In this document: positions 16,224-23,940 of the stretch, piece after piece | How the letters are laid out: the number at the start of each line of letters is the position of its first letter | Position numbering within the stretch: the stretch's first letter is position 1 | DNA from: Chloroflexota bacterium | GTDB lineage: Bacteria; Chloroflexota; Limnocylindria; Limnocylindrales; CSP1-4 | Length of the DNA stretch: 64,000 bases | Direction: 5' to 3' | Assembly: GCA_015478725.1 (NCBI GenBank) | Contig: JADMIG010000012.1 | Location: forward strand, 1 to 64,000 | Translations under genes and position numbers: made by a program | Notes under the pieces: model-generated | Told to the model about the DNA's origin: nothing | Databases searched by the model: none | What the model saw: only the letters and a program-made list of their open reading frames with translations

Positions 16224-16790
16224 TCACCCGCCCGCCGGCCCGCCGGACGGTCGGTCGGTTCGGGGCGCCCTCCGGCTGCGTGGCCGGGCCGTGCCGCGAG
16301 CGGGAGCCTTCGGGGCCGCCGATCGTCGCCGGACCGTGGCACCCGTCGCCCTGGCCTTCGCCGGGGTGGCGCTCCGACTCGGCGCCGGCGATCCGAGCGT
16401 CGACGTCGTTAAGGTCGCCGCGGGCTTCGCCGGGGTGGCCTTCGCGGTCGCGGCCCTGGCCTTCGCCGGGGTGGCCTTCGCCGGGGTGGCCTTCGCGGCC
16501 GTCGCCTTGGCTTTCGCCGGCGCGGCCTTCGGTGTGCCTCCACTGCTCGCCGGGCCGGACGCCGGAGTCGGAGGAGGCGCGCTGAGCGTCGCCCGTCGAG
16601 ACTCGAGATCGGCCACGACCGTCGAGGCCTTGCCGAGCTGTCGCGTCCGACGGGCGACTTCCGCGCGGGCGACCTCGAGCGCCCGATCCACCTTCGCGAC
16701 CGCTCGCGACCGCTTCGCCTCGGCCGCGCTCGGACGATCCGCCGCCCGGCTCGGCCTGTTCGGGCCTGTCGCGCGCTCTTTCTTGACCAT
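16224..16790 (-). CDS. Histone H1-like Lys/Ala/Pro repeat protein
   Basis: A 188-aa, strongly basic protein. Residues 1-75 are charged and helical (AEAKRSRAVAKVDRALEVARAEVARRTRQLGKA). Residues ~80-188 are disordered and made of tandem AKAT/PAKA units, ending in an Arg/Pro-rich tail. The start ATG at 16790 is set by the strong ribosome site GGAGGAGAA; an upstream in-frame Met at 16838 lacks one. Such PAKA-rich proteins resemble eukaryotic histone H1 tails and Pseudomonas AlgP, which bind DNA or polyphosphate granules. Adjacent ppx, ppk and CHAD genes make a granule or nucleoid-linked role likely, but this is inference. It has the usual codon use. Confidence 0.8.
   Translation of the reverse strand: MVKKERATGPNRPSRAADRPSAAEAKRSRAVAKVDRALEVARAEVARRTRQLGKASTVVADLESRRATLSAPPPTPASGPASSGGTPKAAPAKAKATAAKATPAKATPAKARAATAKATPAKPAATLTTSTLGSPAPSRSATPAKARATGATVRRRSAAPKAPARGTARPRSRRAPRTDRPSGGPAGG
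16345..16530 (-). repeat. Imperfect 15-bp coding repeats in the H1-like gene
   Basis: On the + strand GGCCTTCGCCGGGGT and variants recur near 16352, 16425, 16459, 16474 and 16490. They encode the AKATPAKAT-type units and are in-frame, so repeat-number change would alter the length of the tail without frameshift. Confidence 0.75.
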
Positions 16791-16863
16791 TTCTCCTCCT
16801 GCGCCGTGCTGTGGCGTTGCGCCCGTTGCGGTCGGCACGGTCGACGATGATGCGCCGTGAAAC

Positions 16864-16869
16864 GTTAAC
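16864..16869. promoter_or_regulatory. GTTAAC site between the H1-like gene and pstS
   Basis: GTTAAC is 74 bp upstream of the H1-like ATG. The same hexamer occurs in the pst Pho-box array (17145) and before phoP (29693). It is a candidate PhoP half-site for the H1-like gene; the 11-bp repeat pattern is not clear here. Confidence 0.35.
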
Positions 16870-17035
16870 GTGCGCTCACGTGTCGACGACCGGCCGTTGA
16901 CTCCGTGCCGCGAGCGTACACCACGGACGAACGACGCAGACCCCTTGCCCCACCAGGGCAGGCGGAAACGCTCCGTCCGGCACTCCTCCCTCCTCCGGCG
17001 CCGTTCTGCTCGGGACCGGCGCCGGGCTCCTCCCG

Positions 17036-17068
17036 ACCGGCGTGTCCGACCTCACCGGACACGCCGGT
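17036..17068 (+). promoter_or_regulatory. 13-bp perfect inverted repeat upstream of pstS
   Basis: Arms ACCGGCGTGTCCG and CGGACACGCCGGT are separated by a 7-nt loop and followed by TTCCC on the + strand. It may be a weak terminator for a small transcript, an attenuator or a protein-binding dyad. Besides this hairpin, the GTTAAC site and the Pho boxes, the 477-bp gap between 16790 and 17268 shows nothing I can support; in particular I see no real small gene in it. Confidence 0.55.
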
Positions 17069-17133
17069 TTCCCACTTCCGCGAGGAGGGCGCGACGTCGT
17101 CCGCCGTCCACGGCCGCGCGACGGCCCACTGGC

Positions 17134-17177
17134 GTTGACCCACGGTTAACGCCTCACCAACCCCGGGTTCATCGGCG
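17134..17177 (+). promoter_or_regulatory. Pho-box array: four 11-bp units upstream of pstS
   Basis: Exact 11-bp register: GTTGACCCACG, GTTAACGCCTC, ACCAACCCCGG, GTTCATCGGCG, starting at 17134, 17145, 17156 and 17167. Three units begin with GTT and the third is degenerate. This matches the direct-repeat Pho-box type known for PhoP of high-GC bacteria. It lies 91 bp before the pstS start and should bind the PhoP encoded at 28977-29669 under phosphate limitation. Confidence 0.65.
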
Positions 17178-17267
17178 CCGCCCACCGTGAGCGGCGTCAC
17201 GGCGTCGATCCGACCGGAGGCCTGCCCGCCTGCAGGCGGCCTGCCCACCCACAAGAAGGAGACCCTG

Positions 17268-18188
17268 TTGATCGTTCATCGAATGCGCCTGGCGAGCCTT
17301 GGCGTCGCAGCCTTCCTCATCGTCGGCGCGTGCGGTTCGGCTGCCACGCCGAGTCCCGCGGCGACCACCGCCCCGAGCGCCGCCGCGCCCTCGACCGCCT
17401 CGTCCGCCGGCACCCCTCCGACCTGCGTCTCGGGGAGCATCACCACCGCCGGCTCCACGGCCCTTCAGCCACTCATCGACGCCGCGGGCAAGCAGTACAC
17501 CACCGCCTGCTCCGGGGCCTCGATCCAGGTCCAGGGCGGCGGTTCGGGCACCGGACTCACCCAGGTCCTCCAGGGCACGGTCCAGATCGGCGACTCCGAC
17601 ATCACCGCGGAGTCCAAGCTCCAGCCGGCGGATGCGTCGCAGCTCATCGACCACCTCGTCGTCCGGCAGGGCTGGGTCATGGTCGTCAATCCGAGCGTTA
17701 CCGGCGTGACGAACCTCACGACGCAGCAGGCGAGTGACATCTGGACCGGCAAGATCACGAACTGGAAGGGCGTCGGCGGCAACGACCAGCCGATCGTCCT
17801 CATCCTCCGACCGCAGTCGTCCGGAACCCGGGCAGTCTTCAAGCAGGTCGTCCTCAAGGGCGCCCAGGAAGCCTCCGGTCAGGCCCTGACCGAGGACTCG
17901 AACGGCGCGGTCACCCAGGCCGTCACCGCCACGCCCGGGGCGACGAGCGTCATCGGCTTCGCCTACTACCAGCAGAGCAAGGGGGCGCTCGTCGGGCTCC
18001 AGCTCGACGGCGTGGACGCCACCGTGGCGAACATGGCCAACGGTTCGTACAAGATCCAGGCGTTCGGCCACATGTACACCAAGGGCCAGCCGACCGGTCT
18101 GACGAAGGCGTTCCTCGACTACATGCTCAGCCCGGCGATCCAGGGGACGCTCGTGCCGAGTCTGTTCTACGCTCCGGCAGCACAATAG
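17268..18188 (+). CDS. pstS: Phosphate ABC transporter substrate-binding lipoprotein
   Basis: A 306-aa protein from a TTG start at 17268, preferred because AAGGAG lies 6 nt upstream; the ATG at 17283 would be 21 nt away. The signal peptide ends in the lipobox VGAC, followed by an Ala/Ser/Pro-rich linker that tethers the binding domain to the membrane. PstS motifs are evident: ITTAGSTALQPLIDAA, VQGGGSGTGLTQV, GDSDITAE, and RPQSSGTRAVFKQ near the second hinge, which line the phosphate site (Ser, Thr, Asp, Arg). It heads the pst operon behind the Pho-box array; no second pstS is in the window. Discrimination against arsenate is imperfect in this family, relevant to nearby arsenic genes. Confidence 0.95.
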   Translation: MIVHRMRLASLGVAAFLIVGACGSAATPSPAATTAPSAAAPSTASSAGTPPTCVSGSITTAGSTALQPLIDAAGKQYTTACSGASIQVQGGGSGTGLTQVLQGTVQIGDSDITAESKLQPADASQLIDHLVVRQGWVMVVNPSVTGVTNLTTQQASDIWTGKITNWKGVGGNDQPIVLILRPQSSGTRAVFKQVVLKGAQEASGQALTEDSNGAVTQAVTATPGATSVIGFAYYQQSKGALVGLQLDGVDATVANMANGSYKIQAFGHMYTKGQPTGLTKAFLDYMLSPAIQGTLVPSLFYAPAAQ

Positions 18189-18229
18189 GTCGACGGTCCG
18201 ACCCGGCACCTGCGCTCGGAGGCCACCAC

Positions 18230-19168
18230 GTGGCGGCGATCGATCTCGTCAGCCCGTCATCGAGCCTGAGGCGCTCGCTCACCGTGAGCGAGCGCCTCGA
18301 TCCGTCGCGGCGCATCACCCTGCTGGCCGCTGGACTCGTCGTCGTGCTGGTCGGCCTCCTGCTCGCGTTCATCAGCTGGAACGGGATCCAGCTCTTCACC
18401 GCGTCGCACGTCCCGATCGCGGAGGTCCTGTCCGCGACCTGGGCGCCCGATGCCGGCGCCGCCACGTCGTTCGGGATCCTTCCGTTCATCCTCGGCACGA
18501 TCAGCGTGATGGCCGTCGCCGCGATCATCGCCGCGCCGCTGTCCATCGGCCTGGCGATCTTCATGGCGGAGGTCGCGCCGCCATGGGCGCGCGCGATCAC
18601 CCGGCCGGCGATGGAGATCTTCGTCGGGATCCCGAGCGTCGTCTATGGCTGGCTCGGGATCACCATCCTCGTGCCGTTCCTCCGTGAGAACGGGTCCGGC
18701 CTCGGCTTCACGGTCGGGTTCAGCTGGTTCGCGGGGTCCCTCGTTCTCGCACTCATGATCCTGCCGACGATCTCGAGCATCGCCTATGACGCATTGCTCG
18801 CCATCCCGGCCGATCTCCGCTCGGCGTCGCTCGCCCTCGGCACGACCCGCTGGCAGACGATCCTCCACATCCTCCTTCCCGCCGGCGCGACCGCCCTGAC
18901 GACCGCGGTCGTCCTCGGCATGATGCGGGCGGCGGGCGAGGCCCTCGCGGTCCAGATGGTGATCGGCAACCGGCCGGTCATCCCCACGAGCCTCACCCAG
19001 CCCATGACGACACTCACGAGCCAGATCACCCTGGACATGGGCAACACGGTCTCCGGCGAGCCGTGGAACGAGGCGCTGTGGACGATGGGGCTCGTCCTCC
19101 TCGTGATGTCGCTCGGGTTCGTGGCCCTCGTACGCGTCCTCGGTCGGCGGAGGGTGGTCGGGGCATGA
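18230..19168 (+). CDS. pstC: Phosphate ABC transporter permease
   Basis: A 312-aa protein with a GTG start preceded by GGAGG. It has six membrane helices, the first at ~residues 27-48. Conserved permease features include GTISVMAVAAIIAAPLSIGLAIFMAE, EIFVGIPSVVYGWLG, and the cytoplasmic EAA-like loop [27 protein letters not shown] that contacts PstB. It forms the membrane channel with PstA. The last four bases overlap the pstA start (ATGA). Confidence 0.96.
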   Translation: MAAIDLVSPSSSLRRSLTVSERLDPSRRITLLAAGLVVVLVGLLLAFISWNGIQLFTASHVPIAEVLSATWAPDAGAATSFGILPFILGTISVMAVAAIIAAPLSIGLAIFMAEVAPPWARAITRPAMEIFVGIPSVVYGWLGITILVPFLRENGSGLGFTVGFSWFAGSLVLALMILPTISSIAYDALLAIPADLRSASLALGTTRWQTILHILLPAGATALTTAVVLGMMRAAGEALAVQMVIGNRPVIPTSLTQPMTTLTSQITLDMGNTVSGEPWNEALWTMGLVLLVMSLGFVALVRVLGRRRVVGA

Positions 19169-20052
19169 GACGGGCGATCCTCATCGACCGCATGGCGACC
19201 GTCGTACTGTGGGCGATCGCCGGGCTCGTCATCCTCATCCTCGGCGCCATCATCGTCCATTTCCTTCTCGCCGCGGTCGGGACCATCAGCCTCGGCTTCC
19301 TCGTCGGCGATCCGAGCGACACGACCGTCGGCGGGATCGGGCCGATCCTCTGGAACTCGCTCTACATCCTCGTCCTCACCCTCGCCATCACCGTCCCGCT
19401 CGGCATCCTCGGCGGGATCTACCTCGCGGAATACGCCGGCGAGGGCCCCGTGACGACCGCGATCCGTTTCTGCCAGGAGCTCATCAGCTCGGTCCCCTCG
19501 ATCGTCGTCGGGATGTTCGGTCTCGCCCTCTTCGTGGGCGCCACGCACTGGGGCTTCACCGCGCTCAGCGGCTCGCTCGCCCTCACCGTGTTCAACCTGC
19601 CGCTCATGGCGCGCCTCGCCGAGCAGGCGATCCGGGCTGTTCCCGACGATGAGCGACAGGCAAGCCTGGCCCTCGGGACGACCAAGTGGGCGTCCATCCG
19701 CCACGTCGTCCTGCCGCTCGCGATCCCCGGCATCGTCACGGGCATCATCCTCACCGCCGGGCGGATCTTCGGCGAGGCGGCGGCACTCATCTTCACCTCG
19801 GGGCTCTCGACGCCGACGAACTACGACTTCCTCAACCTCAACGTCACCGACCCTCGCTCGCCGTGGAGCCCGTTCCATCCGGCGACGACCCTGTCCGTCT
19901 ACATCTGGAAGCTCAACTCGGAGGGCCTCGGCGCGTTCGTCCGGCAGATCGCCGACACGAGCGCGGCCGTCCTCGTCATCATGGTCCTCGGCTTCAACCT
20001 CGGGGCGCGCGGGCTGGGCCGGGCGCTCCAGCGGCGGATCACCGGCGCATGA
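19165..20052 (+). CDS. pstA: Phosphate ABC transporter permease
   Basis: A 295-aa protein beginning at the ATG overlapping the pstC stop. It shows six helices and the PstA patterns: [30 protein letters not shown], and the EAA loop [31 protein letters not shown]. It ends in an ATGA overlap with pstB, so pstC, pstA and pstB are translationally coupled. A longer open frame upstream is antisense-like and was excluded. Confidence 0.96.
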   Translation: MRRAILIDRMATVVLWAIAGLVILILGAIIVHFLLAAVGTISLGFLVGDPSDTTVGGIGPILWNSLYILVLTLAITVPLGILGGIYLAEYAGEGPVTTAIRFCQELISSVPSIVVGMFGLALFVGATHWGFTALSGSLALTVFNLPLMARLAEQAIRAVPDDERQASLALGTTKWASIRHVVLPLAIPGIVTGIILTAGRIFGEAAALIFTSGLSTPTNYDFLNLNVTDPRSPWSPFHPATTLSVYIWKLNSEGLGAFVRQIADTSAAVLVIMVLGFNLGARGLGRALQRRITGA

Positions 20053-20981
20053 TCCATCCCGAACCGACGCGCGAGGCACGCGGCATGGACGCGATCGAGG
20101 ATCGAGCGGTCGACGATGTCCGCGACCCGAACGAGGGCGACGCCGCGGGGACGCCTCGCGATGCGGAGGCGACCGAGGCGGAGCTCGTGCCCGCGGCGGA
20201 GGTCGTGCCGCCCACGAAGCTCGCCCTCCGCGGTCTCCGCGTGTCATACGGCGGCCGTCTCGCCGTTCGCGACGTCGACCTCCGGATCCCGTCCAACGCG
20301 GTGACCGCATTCATCGGGCCATCCGGCTGTGGGAAGAGCACGGTCCTGCGCTGCTTCAACCGCATGAACGACCTCATCCCGACGGCGCGGGTCGAAGGTC
20401 GCGTCGAGCTCGACGGGGAGGACATCAACGGACCTGACATCATCCCGGTCGAGGTCCGTCGCCGGGTGGGTCTCGTCTTCCAGCGGCCCAACCCGTTCCC
20501 GATGACGATCTACGAGAATGTCGCGTACGGGCCCCGCCGTCACGGCGTCCGTGACCGGGCCCGGCTCGACGAGATCGTCGAGCGGTCGCTGCGGAGAGCG
20601 GCGCTGTGGGACGAGGTCAGGGACGATCACCACCGGAAGTCGGGCCTCGCCCTGTCCGGTGGTCAGCAGCAGCGGCTGTGCATCGCGCGGACGCTGGCGA
20701 TCGATCCGGAGGTCATCCTCATGGACGAGCCGTGCTCGGCCCTCGACCCGATCGCGACGTTGAAGATCGAGGAGCTCATCGCGGAGTTGCGCGATAACTT
20801 CACGATCGTCATCGTTACCCACAACATGCAGCAGGCATCACGGGTGAGCGACCGGACCGCGTTCTTCACGATGGGCGAGGATCGAGCCGGCTACCTCGTG
20901 GAATACGGCCCGACCGCTGCCATGTTCACGAATCCCCGGGAGCGGCTCACCGAGGACTACGTCTCCGGCCGGTTCGGCTGA
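20049..20981 (+). CDS. pstB: Phosphate ABC transporter ATP-binding protein
   Basis: A 310-aa protein. The catalytic part is standard: Walker [10 protein letters not shown], PstB-specific [12 protein letters not shown]-loop FQRPNPFPM, signature [13 protein letters not shown], Walker [17 protein letters not shown], and switch [10 protein letters not shown]. The first ~57 residues form an acidic, low-complexity extension (many Asp, Glu and Ala) absent in most PstB proteins; an internal ATG at 20085 (MDAIED) is an alternative, but the 4-bp overlap with pstA favours 20049. It energises PstCA. Confidence 0.96.
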   Translation: MIHPEPTREARGMDAIEDRAVDDVRDPNEGDAAGTPRDAEATEAELVPAAEVVPPTKLALRGLRVSYGGRLAVRDVDLRIPSNAVTAFIGPSGCGKSTVLRCFNRMNDLIPTARVEGRVELDGEDINGPDIIPVEVRRRVGLVFQRPNPFPMTIYENVAYGPRRHGVRDRARLDEIVERSLRRAALWDEVRDDHHRKSGLALSGGQQQRLCIARTLAIDPEVILMDEPCSALDPIATLKIEELIAELRDNFTIVIVTHNMQQASRVSDRTAFFTMGEDRAGYLVEYGPTAAMFTNPRERLTEDYVSGRFG

Positions 20982-20997
20982 GACGGAGGGAGGGTCG

Positions 20998-21675
20998 ATG
21001 ACGGAGGCGCTCCATCACGCGACGCGCGAGCCGCTCGATCGCGAGCTGCGGGCGATCACCGATTCGATCCTCCGCATGGGGAACCTCGTCGAGGAGGCGA
21101 TCCGGGGCGCGCTCCAGGCGCTGACGGACCACGACGCCGAGCGCGCGCTCGGCGTCATCGTCGGGGACCGGCGGATCAACGAGGCGCAGCGATCCGTCTC
21201 GACACTCATCGCAACGACCATCGCGACACAGGCGCCGGTGGCGCGCGACCTGCGCTTCCTCCTCACCCTCGACCACGTGAGCTACGAGCTCGAGCGGATG
21301 GGCGACCATGCCGCCAGCGTGGCGAAGCAGTCCCGCAAGCTCGCTCCGCAGCCGCCGCTCATGGGCTACGTGGGCCTGCCCGAGATGGCGTCCACCGTGG
21401 CCGGCCTCGTCCACGGCGTCCTTCGCGCCCTCGTCGACGCGGACCAGGAGGCGGCCCGGCTCGTCGCGTCCGGCGACGACGACGTGGACGACCTGTACCA
21501 CCGGACGTTCGACGAGGTCCTCGACCTCATGCGGGCGGATCCGGCCAACGTCGACCGCGGAGCCCGGATCCTCTTCGCCGCCCACTACCTCGAACGGATC
21601 GGCGATCGGGTGACGAACATCGCCGAGGACGTGGTCTTCCTCGCCACCGGCGAGATCGAGGACCTCAATCCCTGA
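20998..21675 (+). CDS. phoU: Phosphate signalling regulator
   Basis: A 225-aa all-helical protein of two PhoU repeats, each with the metal-binding E/D pattern (ERMGDHAASVAKQ in the first, LERIGDRVTNIAEDVVFL in the second). It couples the transport state of PstSCAB to the PhoR kinase and represses the Pho regulon in high phosphate. Its ribosome site GGAGGG stands just before the ATG. It is 16 bp behind pstB, completing pstSCAB-phoU. Confidence 0.96.
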   Translation: MTEALHHATREPLDRELRAITDSILRMGNLVEEAIRGALQALTDHDAERALGVIVGDRRINEAQRSVSTLIATTIATQAPVARDLRFLLTLDHVSYELERMGDHAASVAKQSRKLAPQPPLMGYVGLPEMASTVAGLVHGVLRALVDADQEAARLVASGDDDVDDLYHRTFDEVLDLMRADPANVDRGARILFAAHYLERIGDRVTNIAEDVVFLATGEIEDLNP

Positions 21676-21679
21676 TGCG

Positions 21680-22180
21680 ATGATGGGCGATCGGACGCGA
21701 CGGATCGAACTCCACCTCCTCCGGCACGCCGATGCCGGCGACCCGATGGCGTGGACGAGGCCGGACGCGGAGCGCCCGCTCTCGGCGAAGGGACTCCGCC
21801 AGGCCGACCGGCTCGCGCGCCACCTCGCGGCGCTCGACCTCGAACCGGACGCCATCCTCACGAGCCCCAAGGTCCGCGCCGCGCAGACGGCAGAGGCGGT
21901 GGCCGTCGCCCTCGGCCGGCGCGTGACCGTGGACGAGCGCCTGGCCGGCGATCTCGACCTCGAGACCCTCGAGGCGATCCTCCGCGACGCCGGTGACCTG
22001 CGCCGACCGCTGCTCGTCGGCCACGATCCGGACTTCAGCGAGCTCGTCTCGACGTTGATCGGCGCAGAGCTCACGATGCGCAAGGGCACCCTTGCCCGGA
22101 TCGACCTCGACGGACCCATCGCCCCGGCGGCGGGCGTCCTCCGCTGGCTCCTCCCGCCGGACGCCCTGCCCGGCGGCTGA
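21680..22180 (+). CDS. SixA-type phosphohistidine phosphatase
   Basis: A 166-aa member of the histidine phosphatase (RHG) superfamily. The catalytic histidine motif LLRHADAGD is at residues ~13-21, the second histidine is in VGHDPDFSEL (~113-122), and KVRAAQTAEAVA is the conserved arginine-bearing segment. SixA proteins remove phosphate from phosphohistidine, for example on signalling or PTS proteins. It starts 4 bp after phoU and is probably co-transcribed, which suggests a possible link to histidine phosphorylation in the Pho pathway. ATG at 21680 or the adjacent 21683. Confidence 0.88.
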   Translation: MMGDRTRRIELHLLRHADAGDPMAWTRPDAERPLSAKGLRQADRLARHLAALDLEPDAILTSPKVRAAQTAEAVAVALGRRVTVDERLAGDLDLETLEAILRDAGDLRRPLLVGHDPDFSELVSTLIGAELTMRKGTLARIDLDGPIAPAAGVLRWLLPPDALPGG

Positions 22181-22193
22181 ACGAGAGACCGAG

Positions 22194-23471
22194 ATCAACG
22201 GACCGCTCGCCGCGGCGACCGGCGTCGGGCTCTTCCTCGTCGTCGTCGTCCTCACGATCGCGCGCCCGCGCGGACTCCCCGAATGGGCGAGTGGCGTGGG
22301 CGGGGCCGTCGTCGCGGTCGTCGTCGGCCTCGTCGGGCCGGACGCGGCGGTCGCCGCGGTGGTCGGCGACGCAAACGTACTCGCCTTCTTTGTCGGGATG
22401 ACCGGACTCGCCGCCGTCGCCGAACGGAGCGGCTTCTTCGAGCAGACCGGCGCCCTCGCGGTGCGCTGGTCGGCCGGGAGCGGGCGGCGACTGCTGCTCG
22501 CCGTGCTCTGCCTCGGTGCGGCGATCTCGATGGTCCTCTCGAACGACGCGACCGTCCTCATCCTCACGCCGGTCGTGTACGGGCTCGTCGTCGGCCTCGG
22601 CGTCGACGCCCTCCCGTACGTCCTCGCCTGCACGTTCATCGCCGATGCGGCCTCGCTGCTGCTGCCGGTGAGCAATCCCGTCAACGTCCTCATCCTCGAT
22701 GGCGTCGGCGTCCCGGTCCCGGACTACCTCGCGGCGGTCGGGCCGGCGGCGGTCGTCGCGGTCGCCCTGACGATCGTCGCGCTCATGTGGCTGTTCCGGC
22801 TTCGGGTGCCACGCCGTCTCCGGCACGCGACAGCGAGCTTCGAACGTCGCCCCCTGCCCGCGGTCTGGATCGCCCTCGGCGGGGTCGCCGTCACGTTCGT
22901 CGGCGGGGGCCTCCTCGGCGCTCCGCTCGGCCTCGTCGCCTGCGTCGGCTTCGTCTTCCTCCTCGTCGTGGAGGCGTTGGCAGCGGGCGCGGCGCATCGT
23001 CGACCGCTCGACGGCGTGAGCTGGGCGATCCTCGCCTACGTCGCGGGGATGGTCGTCCTCGTCCGGGCGCTGGAGGACCAGGGAGTCGTCCAGGCGCTCG
23101 TCGGCACGACGCTCTCGGCCGGTCGGGACTCTCCTGCCGTCATCGCCATCCTCTCGACCGCCGTCGCCGCGGTCGGCGCGAACCTCGTGAACAACGTCCC
23201 GATGGCGCTCGTCATGGTGAGCGCCATCGACGGCACCCATCTCGCCGGACCGGTCCGCCAGGCGGCCGCCTTCGGCTCCATCGTCGGCGCCGACCTGGGG
23301 CCGAACCTCACGACGGTCGGCTCCCTCGCCACGGTGCTGTGGCTCCTCATCCTCCGCGACCGGGGGATGGACGTCCGGCCCGCGGACTATCTTCGGGTGG
23401 GGCTGCTCATCACGCCGCCGATCCTCGTCGCCAGCACCGCCGTCCTCGTCGCGACACTGACCGTGAGGTGA
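22194..23471 (+). CDS. ArsB/SLC13-like membrane transporter
   Basis: About 425 aa with ~11 membrane helices. The first is GVGLFLVVVVLTIAR; NVLAFFVGMTGLAAVAERSGFF, AISMVLSNDATVLILTPVV, LPVSNPVNVLIL and GANLVNNVPMALVMV...GADLGPNLTTVGSLATVL are hallmark paired motifs of the ArsB arsenite-efflux/ion-transporter superfamily. Substrate is unproved: arsenite efflux is plausible because an arsenate reductase lies 2.5 kb downstream, but related members move Na+/H+ or dicarboxylates. No ATG, GTG or TTG is found near the first helix in this frame; a TTG at 22092 would add 34 non-conserved residues overlapping sixA, and an ATC at 22194 fits the domain start. The start is therefore uncertain. Confidence 0.8.
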   Translation: MNGPLAAATGVGLFLVVVVLTIARPRGLPEWASGVGGAVVAVVVGLVGPDAAVAAVVGDANVLAFFVGMTGLAAVAERSGFFEQTGALAVRWSAGSGRRLLLAVLCLGAAISMVLSNDATVLILTPVVYGLVVGLGVDALPYVLACTFIADAASLLLPVSNPVNVLILDGVGVPVPDYLAAVGPAAVVAVALTIVALMWLFRLRVPRRLRHATASFERRPLPAVWIALGGVAVTFVGGGLLGAPLGLVACVGFVFLLVVEALAAGAAHRRPLDGVSWAILAYVAGMVVLVRALEDQGVVQALVGTTLSAGRDSPAVIAILSTAVAAVGANLVNNVPMALVMVSAIDGTHLAGPVRQAAAFGSIVGADLGPNLTTVGSLATVLWLLILRDRGMDVRPADYLRVGLLITPPILVASTAVLVATLTVR

Positions 23472-23476
23472 CTGCC

Positions 23477-23935
23477 ATGGAACCGCCGACCGTCCTCGTC
23501 GCCGTCTCGGGTGAGGAGACCGTGGAGTTCTGGACGGAGGTCCGGGCACTCGTGCCCCCGACCGCCGCCATCGAGATGTTCCACGTCATCGATGACGCCG
23601 CGGCCCACCAGATCGGGCTTCGGGCCGCCCATCTGCCAGGCCGCGATCCGGCGCACGGCCTGCCACCCGCGTCCTACGGGGCGGAGCGTCACGGGGCGGA
23701 GGCGCTCGTCGCCGACGCGGTGGCCGCCCTGGGTCGGCCGGCGAGCTCGGCCATCGCCCGTGGGCGGCCGGGTCACACCATCGTGGAGCGGGCCGCAGAG
23801 CGGCGGGCGGACTGCGTCGTCGTCGGCGTCCGTGCGGCCGCGGTGCGGGTCGCGGCGGATCCCCACAGCCTCGGCCATGCGGCGCGCTTCGTCGTCGACC
23901 ACGCGCCGTGTCCGGTTCTCCTGGTGCGGCGGTAG
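23477..23935 (+). CDS. Universal stress protein-like domain protein
   Basis: A 152-aa protein of USP/adenine-nucleotide alpha-hydrolase-like fold: it begins with a beta strand (TVLVAVSGEE), has the mid helix (GAEALVADAVAALG), and ends with a strand-turn motif, RRADCVVVGVRAAA...VDHAPCPVLLVRR. The ATP-binding GxxGxxxxxxxxG(S/T) motif is degraded, so nucleotide binding is doubtful. Six bases after the transporter stop, it is likely coupled to it; USP-like domains commonly accompany transporters of this superfamily. It converges with the phosphodiesterase gene (5-bp gap). Confidence 0.75.
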   Translation: MEPPTVLVAVSGEETVEFWTEVRALVPPTAAIEMFHVIDDAAAHQIGLRAAHLPGRDPAHGLPPASYGAERHGAEALVADAVAALGRPASSAIARGRPGHTIVERAAERRADCVVVGVRAAAVRVAADPHSLGHAARFVVDHAPCPVLLVRR

Positions 23936-23940
23936 GTCCG

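Noticed and set aside
16162-16342. N-terminal extension of the Ppx/GppA-type protein to 16342
   Set aside because: It overlaps the H1-like gene, is Arg/Pro/Gly-rich and is not conserved; the GTG at 16162 gives the family N-terminus.
16345-16530. Non-coding minisatellite interpretation of the 15-bp repeats
   Set aside because: They are in frame and code for Lys/Ala/Pro units of the H1-like protein.
16865-17254. Possible small genes upstream of pstS on either strand
   Set aside because: Frames are open but show no protein character, and they cover the hairpin and Pho boxes.
22071-23549. Minus-strand open frame opposite the ArsB-like transporter
   Set aside because: The + strand reads as a clear membrane transporter; the antisense product is polar and repetitive.
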